Origin: Halomarina pelagica
Lineage (GTDB): Archaea > Halobacteriota > Halobacteria > Halobacteriales > Haloarculaceae
Assembly: GCF_024228315.1 (NCBI RefSeq)
Contig: NZ_CP100454.1
Coordinates: 3,348,001 to 3,412,000 of the forward strand
Direction: 5' to 3'
DNA length: 64,000 nucleotides
Shown one piece after another: positions 24,385-32,206 of the stretch. Position numbers and translations under genes: made by a program. The notes beneath the pieces were generated by a model, which saw nothing but the letters and a program-made list of their open reading frames with translations, had not been told where the DNA came from and searched no databases. Within the stretch, counting starts at the first letter, position 1. Each line of letters opens with the position of its first letter.

Positions 24385-25132
24385 GCCCTCCCTGACGCGC
24401 GAATCGACATAATCCCGTCGGCATTCGAGGACGACCGGGGGACGATCGGGCCACGACCCCGGTGTGACCCCGCCGTGCGACCACCCCCACGAAGGGCGCG
24501 AGGTCGCCTGCCGGATGGCGGTCGTTGCGGTCCGCTCGCGGGCGGAGTTGCGCGGTTCGTCGATCCGACACAGGGGGCGGTCGACGAACCGGCCACAGGT
24601 GGGGAAGTACTCGCGGGCCGGGTGCACCTGTCCACTCACGACGGCGCTTCGTGGCGGCGCGTGGGTGTTCCACCCGGCCGGGAGCAGGCGGCCCGCGAAC
24701 ACAACGCACTCGCCGCGTGGGGATGCAGACGACAGTGACGAGTGCACGCTACCCTTGACGGCCGCTCCGTATAACGATTGCGTAATGCTATCATTTATCG
24801 AGAAGTGGATGTCGTACAGGATCGAACCCTCGCGTGCACTTCGGGGGACTCCGGTACGGTTTCGTCTATCGGTGCCTCCGCGACCGACCCGGTCACCACG
24901 CGAACGACATTCCGCGCCTCCGCCGGTAACCGTCGGATACCCACCACTGTCCGGGGGCCCTCCGCTTCCATCGTCGGGAGGAGGTGGCGGGGCGAGGGAT
25001 CGGCGCGACGCGGGGAGTCAGAAGACGGCTACGAACTGCCCCCGTTTCGCGAGAAGACAGTTCTCGCGAACGACTTGCGGCAATCGCGTCGGCTTGTCGG
25101 CCACTGAAACGGCGCAGGAACCTACCGAAGAC
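24385..25132. other. Gap between the MoaD-like remnant and aldehyde dehydrogenase
   Basis: Open frames here have no recognisable protein and lack consistent codon use. Two AT-rich spots (24770-24800) may hold promoter elements. The one clear feature is the inverted repeat at 25046-25070. Confidence 0.4.
25046..25070. promoter_or_regulatory. Inverted repeat, possible operator of aldehyde dehydrogenase
   Basis: The perfect 10-bp arms TTCGCGAGAA and TTCTCGCGAA are separated by GACAG, 63 nt before the ATG. Size and spacing suit a dimeric regulator; no regulator gene is adjacent. Confidence 0.4.
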
Positions 25133-26623
25133 ATGGCGCAGTACGTAGCCGACACCGACGCCGACCGGTTGAGCGCGGACGCCGACTGGGACGTCCTCTA
25201 CGTCGACGGCGAGACGGAGCGCGGCGAGCGCGCTGCCCTGGAGGTGGACGACCCGACCACCGAGGAGGTGTTCGCCACGGTTCCCGCGGCGACCGAGGAC
25301 GACGTGAACGCCGCCTACGAGCGTGCCGCCGAGGCCGGGAGCGAGTGGGCCGAGCGCCCGCCGCAGGCGCGCGCGGCGGTGATCGAGGACGCTATCGGGA
25401 TCGTCGAGGGGCACCGCGAGACGATGCTCGACCTGCTCGCCACCGAGGCGGGGAGCGCGCTCGTGAAGGGTAACGCGGAACTGGACACGGCGGTCGGGAT
25501 GATGCGCGAGGCGGCGAGCTTCCCCACCCGCGTCGGCGGGACGGTGAAGGACTCGATCGTCCCGGGAAAGGAGAACCTCGTCAAGCGCGAACCCGCGGGC
25601 GTCGTCGGCGTCATCTCGCCGTGGAACTTCCCGTTCCACCTCTCGATGCGCGCCGTCGCGCCCGCTCTGGCGCTCGGCAACGGCGTCGTCCTCAAGCCCG
25701 CCTCCACGACGCCGATCACGGGCGGTCTGCTGCTCGCCCGGATCTTCGAGGCGGCGGGCCTCCCCGAGGGCCTGCTCAACGTCGTCCCCGGCCACGGGTC
25801 GGAGATCGGCGACCGGATGGCGGGCCACCCCGAGGCGGACGTGATCGCGTTCACCGGTTCGACGGCGGTCGGCAAGCGCGTCGCCGGGCGGGCCGTCGAG
25901 CACCTCGCCTACCCCGCGATGGAACTCGGCGGGAACAACCCACACGTCGTCCTCGACGACGCGGACCTGGATCGGGCGGTCGACTCGGCGGTCTTCGGCA
26001 CCTTCCTCCACCAGGGGCAGGTCTGCATCTCCATCAACCGCCACCTCGTCCACGAGTCGCTCTACGACGAGTACGTCGAGCGGTTGGCCGACCGCGCCGC
26101 GGACCTGACCGTCGGCGATCCGCACGACCCGGACACCGTGATCGGGCCGATCATCGACGACGACCAGCGCGACCAGATGATGGCGTACGTCGAGGAGACC
26201 GTGGAGCAGGGCGCGACGGTCGAGACCGGCGGCGACCACGACGGTCGGTTCGTCCAGCCGACGGTGCTCTCCGGCGCGACCAACGACATGAGCGCCGCCT
26301 GTAACGAGCACTTCGGCCCCGTCGCGCCCGTGATCCCCTTCTCGGACGACGGGGAGGCGATCGAACTCGCCAACGCCGTCGATCAGGGGCTCGCGGCGTC
26401 GGTCCACTCGACCGACCGGGAGCGCGCGGAGGCCGTCGCGGACCGCATCGACGCCGGGATGGTCCACGTGAACGACCAGCCGATCAACGACGAGCCCCAC
26501 GTCCCCTTCGGCGGCGTGAAGGACTCCGGCATCGGCCGGTTCAACGACGAGTACGTGATGGAGGAGATGACCCGCACGAAGTGGGTGTCGGTCCAGCGCG
26601 AGGAGCGCGAGTATCCCTTCTAG
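25133..26623 (+). CDS. Aldehyde dehydrogenase family protein
   Basis: This 496-residue NAD(P)-dependent enzyme oxidises an aldehyde to the acid. ISPWNFPFHLSMRAVAPALA near residue 160 and FTGSTAVGKRVA near 240 form the cofactor site. MELGGNNPHVVLDDADL near 263 has the catalytic E, GQVCISINRHLVH near 300 the catalytic cysteine, and EHFGPVAPVIPFSDD the later motif. The fit is to the benzaldehyde/vanillin-type group by eye, but the substrate cannot be settled. ATG 25133 gives the acidic N-terminus MAQYVADTDADRLSAD. Downstream is a hairpin-rich stretch. Confidence 0.9.
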   Translation: MAQYVADTDADRLSADADWDVLYVDGETERGERAALEVDDPTTEEVFATVPAATEDDVNAAYERAAEAGSEWAERPPQARAAVIEDAIGIVEGHRETMLDLLATEAGSALVKGNAELDTAVGMMREAASFPTRVGGTVKDSIVPGKENLVKREPAGVVGVISPWNFPFHLSMRAVAPALALGNGVVLKPASTTPITGGLLLARIFEAAGLPEGLLNVVPGHGSEIGDRMAGHPEADVIAFTGSTAVGKRVAGRAVEHLAYPAMELGGNNPHVVLDDADLDRAVDSAVFGTFLHQGQVCISINRHLVHESLYDEYVERLADRAADLTVGDPHDPDTVIGPIIDDDQRDQMMAYVEETVEQGATVETGGDHDGRFVQPTVLSGATNDMSAACNEHFGPVAPVIPFSDDGEAIELANAVDQGLAASVHSTDRERAEAVADRIDAGMVHVNDQPINDEPHVPFGGVKDSGIGRFNDEYVMEEMTRTKWVSVQREEREYPF

Positions 26624-26637
26624 GCTATCTCTTTAGA

Positions 26638-26745
26638 GAGGGTCCTCCCTCGCGTCCTGCGGACGCTCGGTCGACCCCCCGATAAAAATCTGCATTGTGA
26701 GACGCAACACGTCTCACAGGCCTCCAGAATCGCCGGCGGTTCTGG
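26638..26745. repeat. Short cluster of four hairpins downstream of aldehyde dehydrogenase
   Basis: Hairpins are at 26638-26651 (5 bp, loop TCCT), 26652-26666 (6 bp, loop TGC), 26696-26718 (9 bp, loop CAACA) and 26724-26745 (9 bp, loop CCGG with one wobble). The first two follow the stop codon at once and may act in termination. The last two resemble the units of the array at 5 kb. Confidence 0.6.
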
Positions 26746-27057
26746 AAGGACCAAAGAGGGCCGCTCGTTCGGTTCCGCCTCACTCGCGGTACGACACAGG
26801 GGGTACAGAGCGCTCTGGACGACGGCTGCATTCAGCTAAATGTTCGCCTGTTCGCCAACGGGGCTGCTACCACGGTGTAGGGAAATACGGCGATGGATTC
26901 GGACGAACAGCGAGCGACACACGGACGACGTTCCGTCGAGAACGACTGGCCATTGTTACGCTTCACCGTGGACCAGCAGTTACGCCCGGGGTCGACGTGT
27001 CCCTCCATCTACCCACGAGTAGATGGGCTTTTGGGGCCTGGGATCGTAGCCGTTCGT
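26746..27057. other. Gap before the HTH-HicB-HicA module
   Basis: No gene is recognised here. ORFs in this stretch have mixed codon use. Beyond the hairpins I see no repeat. The promoter of the module should lie near 27020-27035, where TAGATGGGCTTTTGGGG occurs. Confidence 0.35.
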
Positions 27058-27294
27058 ATGAGTGGGACCCATCGGGACGACCGCGGGCGATTCGTCGCTC
27101 GCCACTCCGACGCTGACGTGCTCGCGGCCGTTGCGAAGTACGCGCCGGCGGGAACGACGGAGATCGCCGAGGAACTCGGAATCGAACGGCCGAGCGCCGA
27201 CTACCGGCTTCGACAGCTCGAGGCTGAGGGAGCGGTGAGGAAAAAGAAGATCGGTAGCTCGCTCGCGTGGAGCCTCGCGAACGGAGGGGAGTGA
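27058..27294 (+). CDS. Small winged-helix DNA-binding protein, first gene of HicBA module
   Basis: The protein has 78 residues. SDADVLAAVAKYAPAG, then TEIAEELGIERPSADYRLRQLEAEG, is a clear winged helix, with AVRKKKIGSSLAWSLA as wing. It ends 4 nt before the HicB-like gene, so it is co-transcribed and probably regulates the module (inference). Related HTH heads are seen at haloarchaeal toxin-antitoxin loci, but I do not claim a named family. Confidence 0.65.
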   Translation: MSGTHRDDRGRFVARHSDADVLAAVAKYAPAGTTEIAEELGIERPSADYRLRQLEAEGAVRKKKIGSSLAWSLANGGE

Positions 27295-27298
27295 TTCT

Positions 27299-27580
27299 AT
27301 GAGCACCGATTCACGGACGAACCGCGATCCGTCGCCGCGTACCAAGATTACGCTCACCCAGGACGAAGACGGGTGGTGGACGGCACGGGATGAGACGCGC
27401 AAGTTGACGACGCAGGGCGAGACGCGAGCGGCGGCGCTCGAGAGCCTCGACGAAGTGACCGACGCGCTCGAGACCGGCGACGGCCGGCCGCCGACGGACG
27501 AGGAATTACGCGAGTGCGGTATCGATCCAGAGGTGAACCGGCGTGCGGGGAGCGGCGATCTCCCCGACGTCCTCAAATAG
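27299..27580 (+). CDS. hicB: HicB-like antitoxin
   Basis: The protein has 93 residues. ITLTQDEDGWWTARDETRKL and TQGETRAAALESLDEVTDALE follow the HicB partial RNase-H-like fold (strand, D-G-W/Y, T-G-E-T, helix). The acidic tail ends LPDVLK. It lies between an HTH gene (4 nt upstream) and the HicA-like gene (8 nt downstream). HicB neutralises HicA. The order B before A is found in part of known HicAB pairs. Confidence 0.75.
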   Translation: MSTDSRTNRDPSPRTKITLTQDEDGWWTARDETRKLTTQGETRAAALESLDEVTDALETGDGRPPTDEELRECGIDPEVNRRAGSGDLPDVLK

Positions 27581-27588
27581 CCGCCGGC

Positions 27589-27843
27589 ATGGTCACACGC
27601 GATTTTAGCGGCTACGACGTAGCGAAAGTCCTCGTCAACACGGGTAATTTCACCTGGGTTCGGACGCGCGGCGATCACGCTATTCTGACCTGGGAACACC
27701 CTGACGGCCCCGAGGTCGAGCGACGGACCGTGAGCGTCCCACTCCATGACCGCGTGCGGATCGGGACGCTTCGCGGGATTGCGGAGGACGCAGGAGCGAA
27801 GGACTTCGACGCGTTCTGTACGTGGATCGACGACAACCGCTGA
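27589..27843 (+). CDS. hicA: HicA-like mRNA interferase toxin
   Basis: The protein has 84 residues. FSGYDVAKVLVNTGNFTWVRTRGDHAI has the HicA pattern: hydrophobic helix, then a strand with G-D/S-H, where the histidine is catalytic for RNA cleavage in known members. VSVPLHDRVRIGTLRGIAEDAG is the second part (V-P-x-H/D-x-x-L/I-x-x-G-T-L). Toxin activity is inferred from the family and the pairing with HicB, not shown. Confidence 0.75.
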   Translation: MVTRDFSGYDVAKVLVNTGNFTWVRTRGDHAILTWEHPDGPEVERRTVSVPLHDRVRIGTLRGIAEDAGAKDFDAFCTWIDDNR

Positions 27844-27949
27844 CGATACGGGACGCACACTCAGCTACTCGTCGCGTTCAGATCGATCCGAGACGGAAGT
27901 GACCGAAGTGTGCAACGATTATCCAATTCGATGTCGATACCATCTGATA

Positions 27950-28591
27950 ATGGTGAACAAGGACGCCGTTCGTCGGGGTTACGACGAGCTAGCGGACGTA
28001 CACGCCGCACAACGGACCGAGAACGACCGCGGGATGGAGATCCTCGCGGGGGTTCTCGACTCGCTCTCGGCCGGGACGCACGTCCTCGACGCCGGGTGCG
28101 GACAGGGCACCCCGGTCCTGTCCGAGTTGAGTACGTCGGCGACCGCCACCGGAGTGGACTTCTCTCGCGGACAACTGCGTCTGGCGGCGGAGAACGCTCC
28201 CTGCGCGTCCCTGGTGCAGGGGGACATGACGACGCTTCCGTTCAATAGTTCGTCGTTCGATGCCGTCGTCGCCTACTGGTCGTTGATCCACGTTCCGATG
28301 GCTGACCACCGGACGGTCGTCGACGAGTTCGCCCGCGTCCTGCGTCCGGGCGGTCGCCTCCTCGTATGTGAGGGAACGCACGAGTGGGTCGGCGAGAACC
28401 CTGACTGGCTCGACAGCGGCGTGAGGATGGAGTGGGAGATCGCCGGCGCGGAAACGACGGGCGACCAGCTGCGAGATGCCGGCTTCGCCGTCGTCGACAC
28501 GTGGGGTGTCCCTTCCTCGCTGGAAGCGGACAGGCGAAGCGAGGAGGAGGACGCGCCGTGGACGTTCTTCTCCGCACGGCTCGACGCGTGA
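27950..28591 (+). CDS. Class I SAM-dependent methyltransferase
   Basis: The protein has 213 residues. VLDAGCGQGTPVLSEL near residue 46 is motif I, ATGVDFSRGQL near 67 motif II, and FDAVVAYWSLIHVP near 103 and VLRPGGRLLVCEG near 130 are motifs of the UbiE/type-11 methyltransferases. The substrate is unknown. ATG 27950 gives MVNKDAVRRGYDELADVHA, the normal start. It is 106 nt from hicA, so probably not part of that module. Confidence 0.85.
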   Translation: MVNKDAVRRGYDELADVHAAQRTENDRGMEILAGVLDSLSAGTHVLDAGCGQGTPVLSELSTSATATGVDFSRGQLRLAAENAPCASLVQGDMTTLPFNSSSFDAVVAYWSLIHVPMADHRTVVDEFARVLRPGGRLLVCEGTHEWVGENPDWLDSGVRMEWEIAGAETTGDQLRDAGFAVVDTWGVPSSLEADRRSEEEDAPWTFFSARLDA

Positions 28592-28669
28592 GCGGGGTCG
28601 CCCACCTCGGTCCGAAGCTTGCCACGCCCGACCCGAATCGACGCGGGCAGGACGGTCGGTCCGACCGTC

Positions 28670-30583
28670 CTACCTCGGCCCATCGCCGTCCTCGCCCGAC
28701 CGCTCCCCCTCTACATCGCCCGCGTCGTCCCCGCCGTCCCCCTCGACCGCCATCGGCGCGTCGCCCTCGTTCACGCGGATGCCCTTGCCCGCGAGGTGGC
28801 GAAGCTGGTGGCGGGCGTAGTCCTCCTCGACCGTACCGCGCGTGGCGAGGACGTACAGCAGGGCGCTCCCGCTCGGGCGCATCGTCCGGCCGGCGCGCTG
28901 TGCGCCCTGGCGGCGCGACCCGCCGAGGCCGGAGGCGACGACGGCGACCTCCGCGTTCGGCAGGTCGATCCCCTCGTCGCCCACCCGCGAGACGACGAGC
29001 ACCTCGCGATCGCCGTCGCGGAACTCCCTGAACAGCGCGCTGCGCTCGCCGTGGCGCATCTCGCCCGAGACGAACGGCGCGTCGATCGCCTCGGCGACCG
29101 CGCGCCCCTGATCGAGGTACTCCACGAACACGAGCGCCTTCTGCCCGGCGTGGCGGGCGAGCAGCGCGCGCACGGCGTCGACCTTGGCGGGGTTCATCGC
29201 CGCGATCTGCCGGCGCTCGTGGCCCTCGCTGCTCACGTACTCGTTGCGCGCCATGTCGCTCCCCCACGGGACGTAGCGGATCTCGACCTCCGGCTCCGCG
29301 ACGAACCCCGCCTCGAACAGCGCCGACCAGTCGGTGCCGATGGGCGGCCCGATCAGCGTGAAGATCTCCCGCTCCCGGTCGTCCTCCCGGATGGGCGTCG
29401 CCGACAGCCCGAGGCGGTGCTTCGCCTGGAGGTCGGCGGAGCGTCGGAAGACGGCAGATGGTATGTGATGGCATTCATCATATACGATCAGGCCCCACCG
29501 CCGCTCGTCGAACAGGGTTCGGTGGCGGTCCATCCCGGCAGTCTGGTAGGTGGCGATCGTCACGGGTCGGATCTCCTTCTCGCCGCCGTGGTACTCGCCG
29601 ATCCGGTCGGGTTCGAGCGTGGTGTGAGAGAGCAGGCTCCCGCGCCACTGCTCGGCGAGGTCGCGGCTGGGAACGAGGACCAGCGTCTCGCCGCCGACGC
29701 TCGCCATCGCGCCCATCGCGGCGATCGTCTTGCCGCTGCCCGGCGGACCGACGAAGACGCCCGAGCCGCGCTCCTCGAAGCGCTCGACCCAGTGGCGCTG
29801 GTAGTCCCGCAGGTCGAGGCGGAGGTCCACGTCGAGGGGGTCGCCCGTCTCCAGGTCGCGCTGGTCCTGGACGGGGTAGCCCGCCTCGTAGAGGATCCGC
29901 TTTACCTCACCGATCGCCCCGTCGTTGACCCAGCTCTCCGTGTCGGAGACGTCCGCGCGGAGGTGCTCGCCCGGTTCGAGCTTCTGCCGGGCGACGTTGC
30001 CCATGAGTTCGGGACTCGACGCCTCGAGTAGGGTGTAGCCGTCCGGGTGGGTGACGAGCGCGAAGCGCCGCGCGCGGGTCCACTGGCGCTCGACCCACTC
30101 CTCCAGGTGGGGCGAGCGCTCGGGGAGCACCCCGCGCATCGTCCGCAGGAGGCCGTCCAGATGGTCGTAGGGGGCCTGCCAGACGTCCTCCTCGCGGATG
30201 CGGTAGATGTACGCGCCGTCGCGGGTGGAGTCCGCGAGGTGGGCGAACTGGGCGAGTTGCGCCCGCGTGAACTGCCGGGGGTGCTCGACGACGAGTTCCC
30301 GCCGGTCGGGGAAGGCGATGACGTGCTCGCGCTCCGCGAGCGACTGGAGGTCGGTGGGGTACCAGACGACCGGGTCGGCGGTGACGTCGACGCGCTCCGC
30401 GCGCCCCGCGTCGGCCAGGGCGTCGAGGCGCTCGGCCGCCTCCGCCTGCGAGACGCCGAGGACCCGGGCCGCGTCGCTCGCCGTGACGACCGGGCGACCC
30501 AGATCCTGGATCACCTCGTGAAACCGATCCGCGCTCAACCCCGCCGCCGCGTCGTCCGCCTCGGAGTCGGACTGCTCTGACAC
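28670..30583 (-). CDS. XPB/Rad25-like DNA helicase (superfamily 2)
   Basis: The protein has 637 residues. A winged-helix-like N-terminal part (about 10-80, ARVLGVSQAEAAERLDALADAG) precedes a damage-recognition-like region. Then come the helicase motifs: GPPGSGKT (Walker A) near 250, VYDECHHIPS (motif II, DECH rather than DEAH) near 325, GLSATPI (motif III) near 355, RVGDEGIDLPNAEV near 515 and QRAGRTMRPSG (motif VI) near 550. The end is acidic. GTG 30583 is taken as start (VSEQSDSEADD). Archaeal XPB homologues act in repair or transcription; the precise job here is not known. Confidence 0.85.
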   Translation of the reverse strand: MSEQSDSEADDAAAGLSADRFHEVIQDLGRPVVTASDAARVLGVSQAEAAERLDALADAGRAERVDVTADPVVWYPTDLQSLAEREHVIAFPDRRELVVEHPRQFTRAQLAQFAHLADSTRDGAYIYRIREEDVWQAPYDHLDGLLRTMRGVLPERSPHLEEWVERQWTRARRFALVTHPDGYTLLEASSPELMGNVARQKLEPGEHLRADVSDTESWVNDGAIGEVKRILYEAGYPVQDQRDLETGDPLDVDLRLDLRDYQRHWVERFEERGSGVFVGPPGSGKTIAAMGAMASVGGETLVLVPSRDLAEQWRGSLLSHTTLEPDRIGEYHGGEKEIRPVTIATYQTAGMDRHRTLFDERRWGLIVYDECHHIPSAVFRRSADLQAKHRLGLSATPIREDDREREIFTLIGPPIGTDWSALFEAGFVAEPEVEIRYVPWGSDMARNEYVSSEGHERRQIAAMNPAKVDAVRALLARHAGQKALVFVEYLDQGRAVAEAIDAPFVSGEMRHGERSALFREFRDGDREVLVVSRVGDEGIDLPNAEVAVVASGLGGSRRQGAQRAGRTMRPSGSALLYVLATRGTVEEDYARHQLRHLAGKGIRVNEGDAPMAVEGDGGDDAGDVEGERSGEDGDGPR

Positions 30584-30671
30584 TACCGGGGATACGGGGG
30601 CAGTTCCCAAACCGGTTGCGTCCTCGCGCGACCCGTATACGCTTAAGTGCGCGTTGCGATAATCTCGGGGT

Positions 30672-31130
30672 ATGAGCGAAGGAGTACTCGGAGAGCAGGA
30701 TCGCGACGCGCTGGCGTCGGCCGGCGAGCGCGTCCTGCGGGTGGGGCGCGATCGACCGATCCGCATCAGCGCGGGCCACCGCCTGCTCCACCACGACGGG
30801 AAGTGTTCGCGTCCGCACGGCCACAACTACGAGGTCTCGGTGACGGTGCGCGGCGAACTCACCGAGGAGGGGTGGATCGTGGACAAGGGGGAGGTGACCG
30901 ACGTGATCGACGAGTGGGACCACCGGTTCCTCGTCGAGCGGGGCGACCCGCTGATCGAGGCGTTCGAGGCGTCGGGCGACGGCGACGCGCTCGTCGTGCT
31001 CGACCACCCGCCGACGGCGGAGGTGATGGCGGTCGTGCTGGAGGAGCGCCTGCGCGATCGCCTGCCGGCGACGGTCTCCGACGTGACCGTCACGGTCGCC
31101 GAGACGGGCGAACTCTGCTCGGGTCGCTGA
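30672..31130 (+). CDS. queD: 6-carboxy-tetrahydropterin synthase (QueD)
   Basis: This 152-residue protein is of the 6-pyruvoyl-tetrahydropterin synthase fold. SAGHRLLHHDGKCSRPHGHN near residue 33 has the zinc histidines and the catalytic cysteine. WIVDKGEVTDVIDEWDHRFL near 70 and DHPPTAEVMAVVLEERL near 110 complete the active site. It catalyses the second step to preQ0, the precursor of archaeosine in archaeal tRNA. The next gene, queE, starts 4 nt after its stop. It diverges from the helicase gene. Confidence 0.9.
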   Translation: MSEGVLGEQDRDALASAGERVLRVGRDRPIRISAGHRLLHHDGKCSRPHGHNYEVSVTVRGELTEEGWIVDKGEVTDVIDEWDHRFLVERGDPLIEAFEASGDGDALVVLDHPPTAEVMAVVLEERLRDRLPATVSDVTVTVAETGELCSGR

Positions 31131-31133
31131 GCC

Positions 31134-31919
31134 GTGCCCGTCAACACTGACCGCGCGACGGTGCCCGCCTCCGGCGACGCGGACGCCGAGGGCGACCTCC
31201 CGATCAACGAGCTGTTCTACTCGCTGCAGGGGGAGGGAAAGCTCGCCGGCGTCCCCTCGGTGTTCGTCCGCACGAGCGGCTGCAACCTCCGGTGCTGGTT
31301 CTGCGACTCCTATCACACCTCCTGGGAGCCGACCCACGCGCGGATGACCGTCGAGGACGTGGTCAGGGAGGTGCGCGCCCACGACCGGGCGGGGCACGTC
31401 GTCCTCACCGGCGGCGAGCCGCTCGTCCACGAGGCGAGCGTCGAACTGCTGGAACGCCTCGCGGCCGAGGGCTACCACACCACCGTCGAGACGAACGGGA
31501 CGATCTACCGCGACGCGCCGATCGACCTCGCGAGCGTCAGCCCGAAGCTCGCCTCCAGCACGCCGACGCCCGAGAACGCCCCCGAGGGCGCGGACGCCGG
31601 CGCGTGGACCGAGCGCCACGAGGCGCGGCGGATCGACCTCGAATCGCTCGCGGGGCTCGTCGAGGACTACGAGACGCAACTGAAGTTCGTCGTCACCGGG
31701 CCGGACGACATGCCCGAGATCGTCTCGCTCCTGGAGGACGTGCGCGAGGCGGCGTCCGTCCCCGTCCCGGACGACGACGTGCTGCTCATGCCGGAGGGGA
31801 CGACGCGCGAGGCGCTGGCCGAGCGGCGCGAGGTCGTCGCCGACCTCGCGCTGGAACACGGCTTTCGCTACACGCCGCGACTGCACGTCGACCTCTGGAA
31901 CGACGCGCCCGGGACGTGA
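31134..31919 (+). CDS. queE: 7-carboxy-7-deazaguanine synthase (QueE), radical SAM enzyme
   Basis: The protein has 261 residues. The cluster motif is CNLRCWFC (C-x3-C-x2-C) at about residue 47, with INELFYSLQGEGKLAGVPSV before it and LTGGEPLVHEASV after it, all typical of QueE. It turns 6-carboxy-tetrahydropterin into 7-carboxy-7-deazaguanine using S-adenosylmethionine and a 4Fe-4S cluster. GTG 31134 gives an acidic leader of about 20 residues before the fold. It is the third gene of a run whose QueC partner lies 3 kb away. Confidence 0.9.
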   Translation: MPVNTDRATVPASGDADAEGDLPINELFYSLQGEGKLAGVPSVFVRTSGCNLRCWFCDSYHTSWEPTHARMTVEDVVREVRAHDRAGHVVLTGGEPLVHEASVELLERLAAEGYHTTVETNGTIYRDAPIDLASVSPKLASSTPTPENAPEGADAGAWTERHEARRIDLESLAGLVEDYETQLKFVVTGPDDMPEIVSLLEDVREAASVPVPDDDVLLMPEGTTREALAERREVVADLALEHGFRYTPRLHVDLWNDAPGT

Positions 31920-32170
31920 GGACCGTGCCGTGGACCGTGAGAACCGTGCGATGTGAGGACCGTACGACGTGACGACCGTCGCGTCCGCGGACCCCTCCGG
32001 GACGTACTCCCGTTCCCCGCGGGCGAGACGCCCCCGACGGGAGCGTCTCGCCCGACGAAAAGAGGCATAAAATAATGAAAAACTCGAACGAAGGCCGTAT
32101 ATGGTGAACGAACATGTGGGAATGTTCACGCGGTAGCTACCGTTTTCCATGAACGTGTCCTGAACCCACA

Positions 32171-32180
32171 GGCTTTTCAA
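32171..32180 (+). promoter_or_regulatory. TATA-like box of ppc
   Basis: GGCTTTTCAA lies 27-36 nt before the ppc ATG. It sits inside a weak hairpin (ACCCAC and GTGGGT arms), so the promoter may be structured. The 287 nt from queE to ppc hold no gene; an AT-rich run (32067-32087) occurs further up. Confidence 0.45.
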
Positions 32181-32206
32181 TCGTGGGTGAGCTTGGCACG
32201 ACAGGG

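Noticed and set aside
28619-30031. Plus-strand 470-residue ORF and other long shadows opposite the helicase gene
   Set aside because: High GC leaves long open frames on the opposite strand; compositions are arginine/valine-rich without domains and the helicase motifs are on the minus strand.
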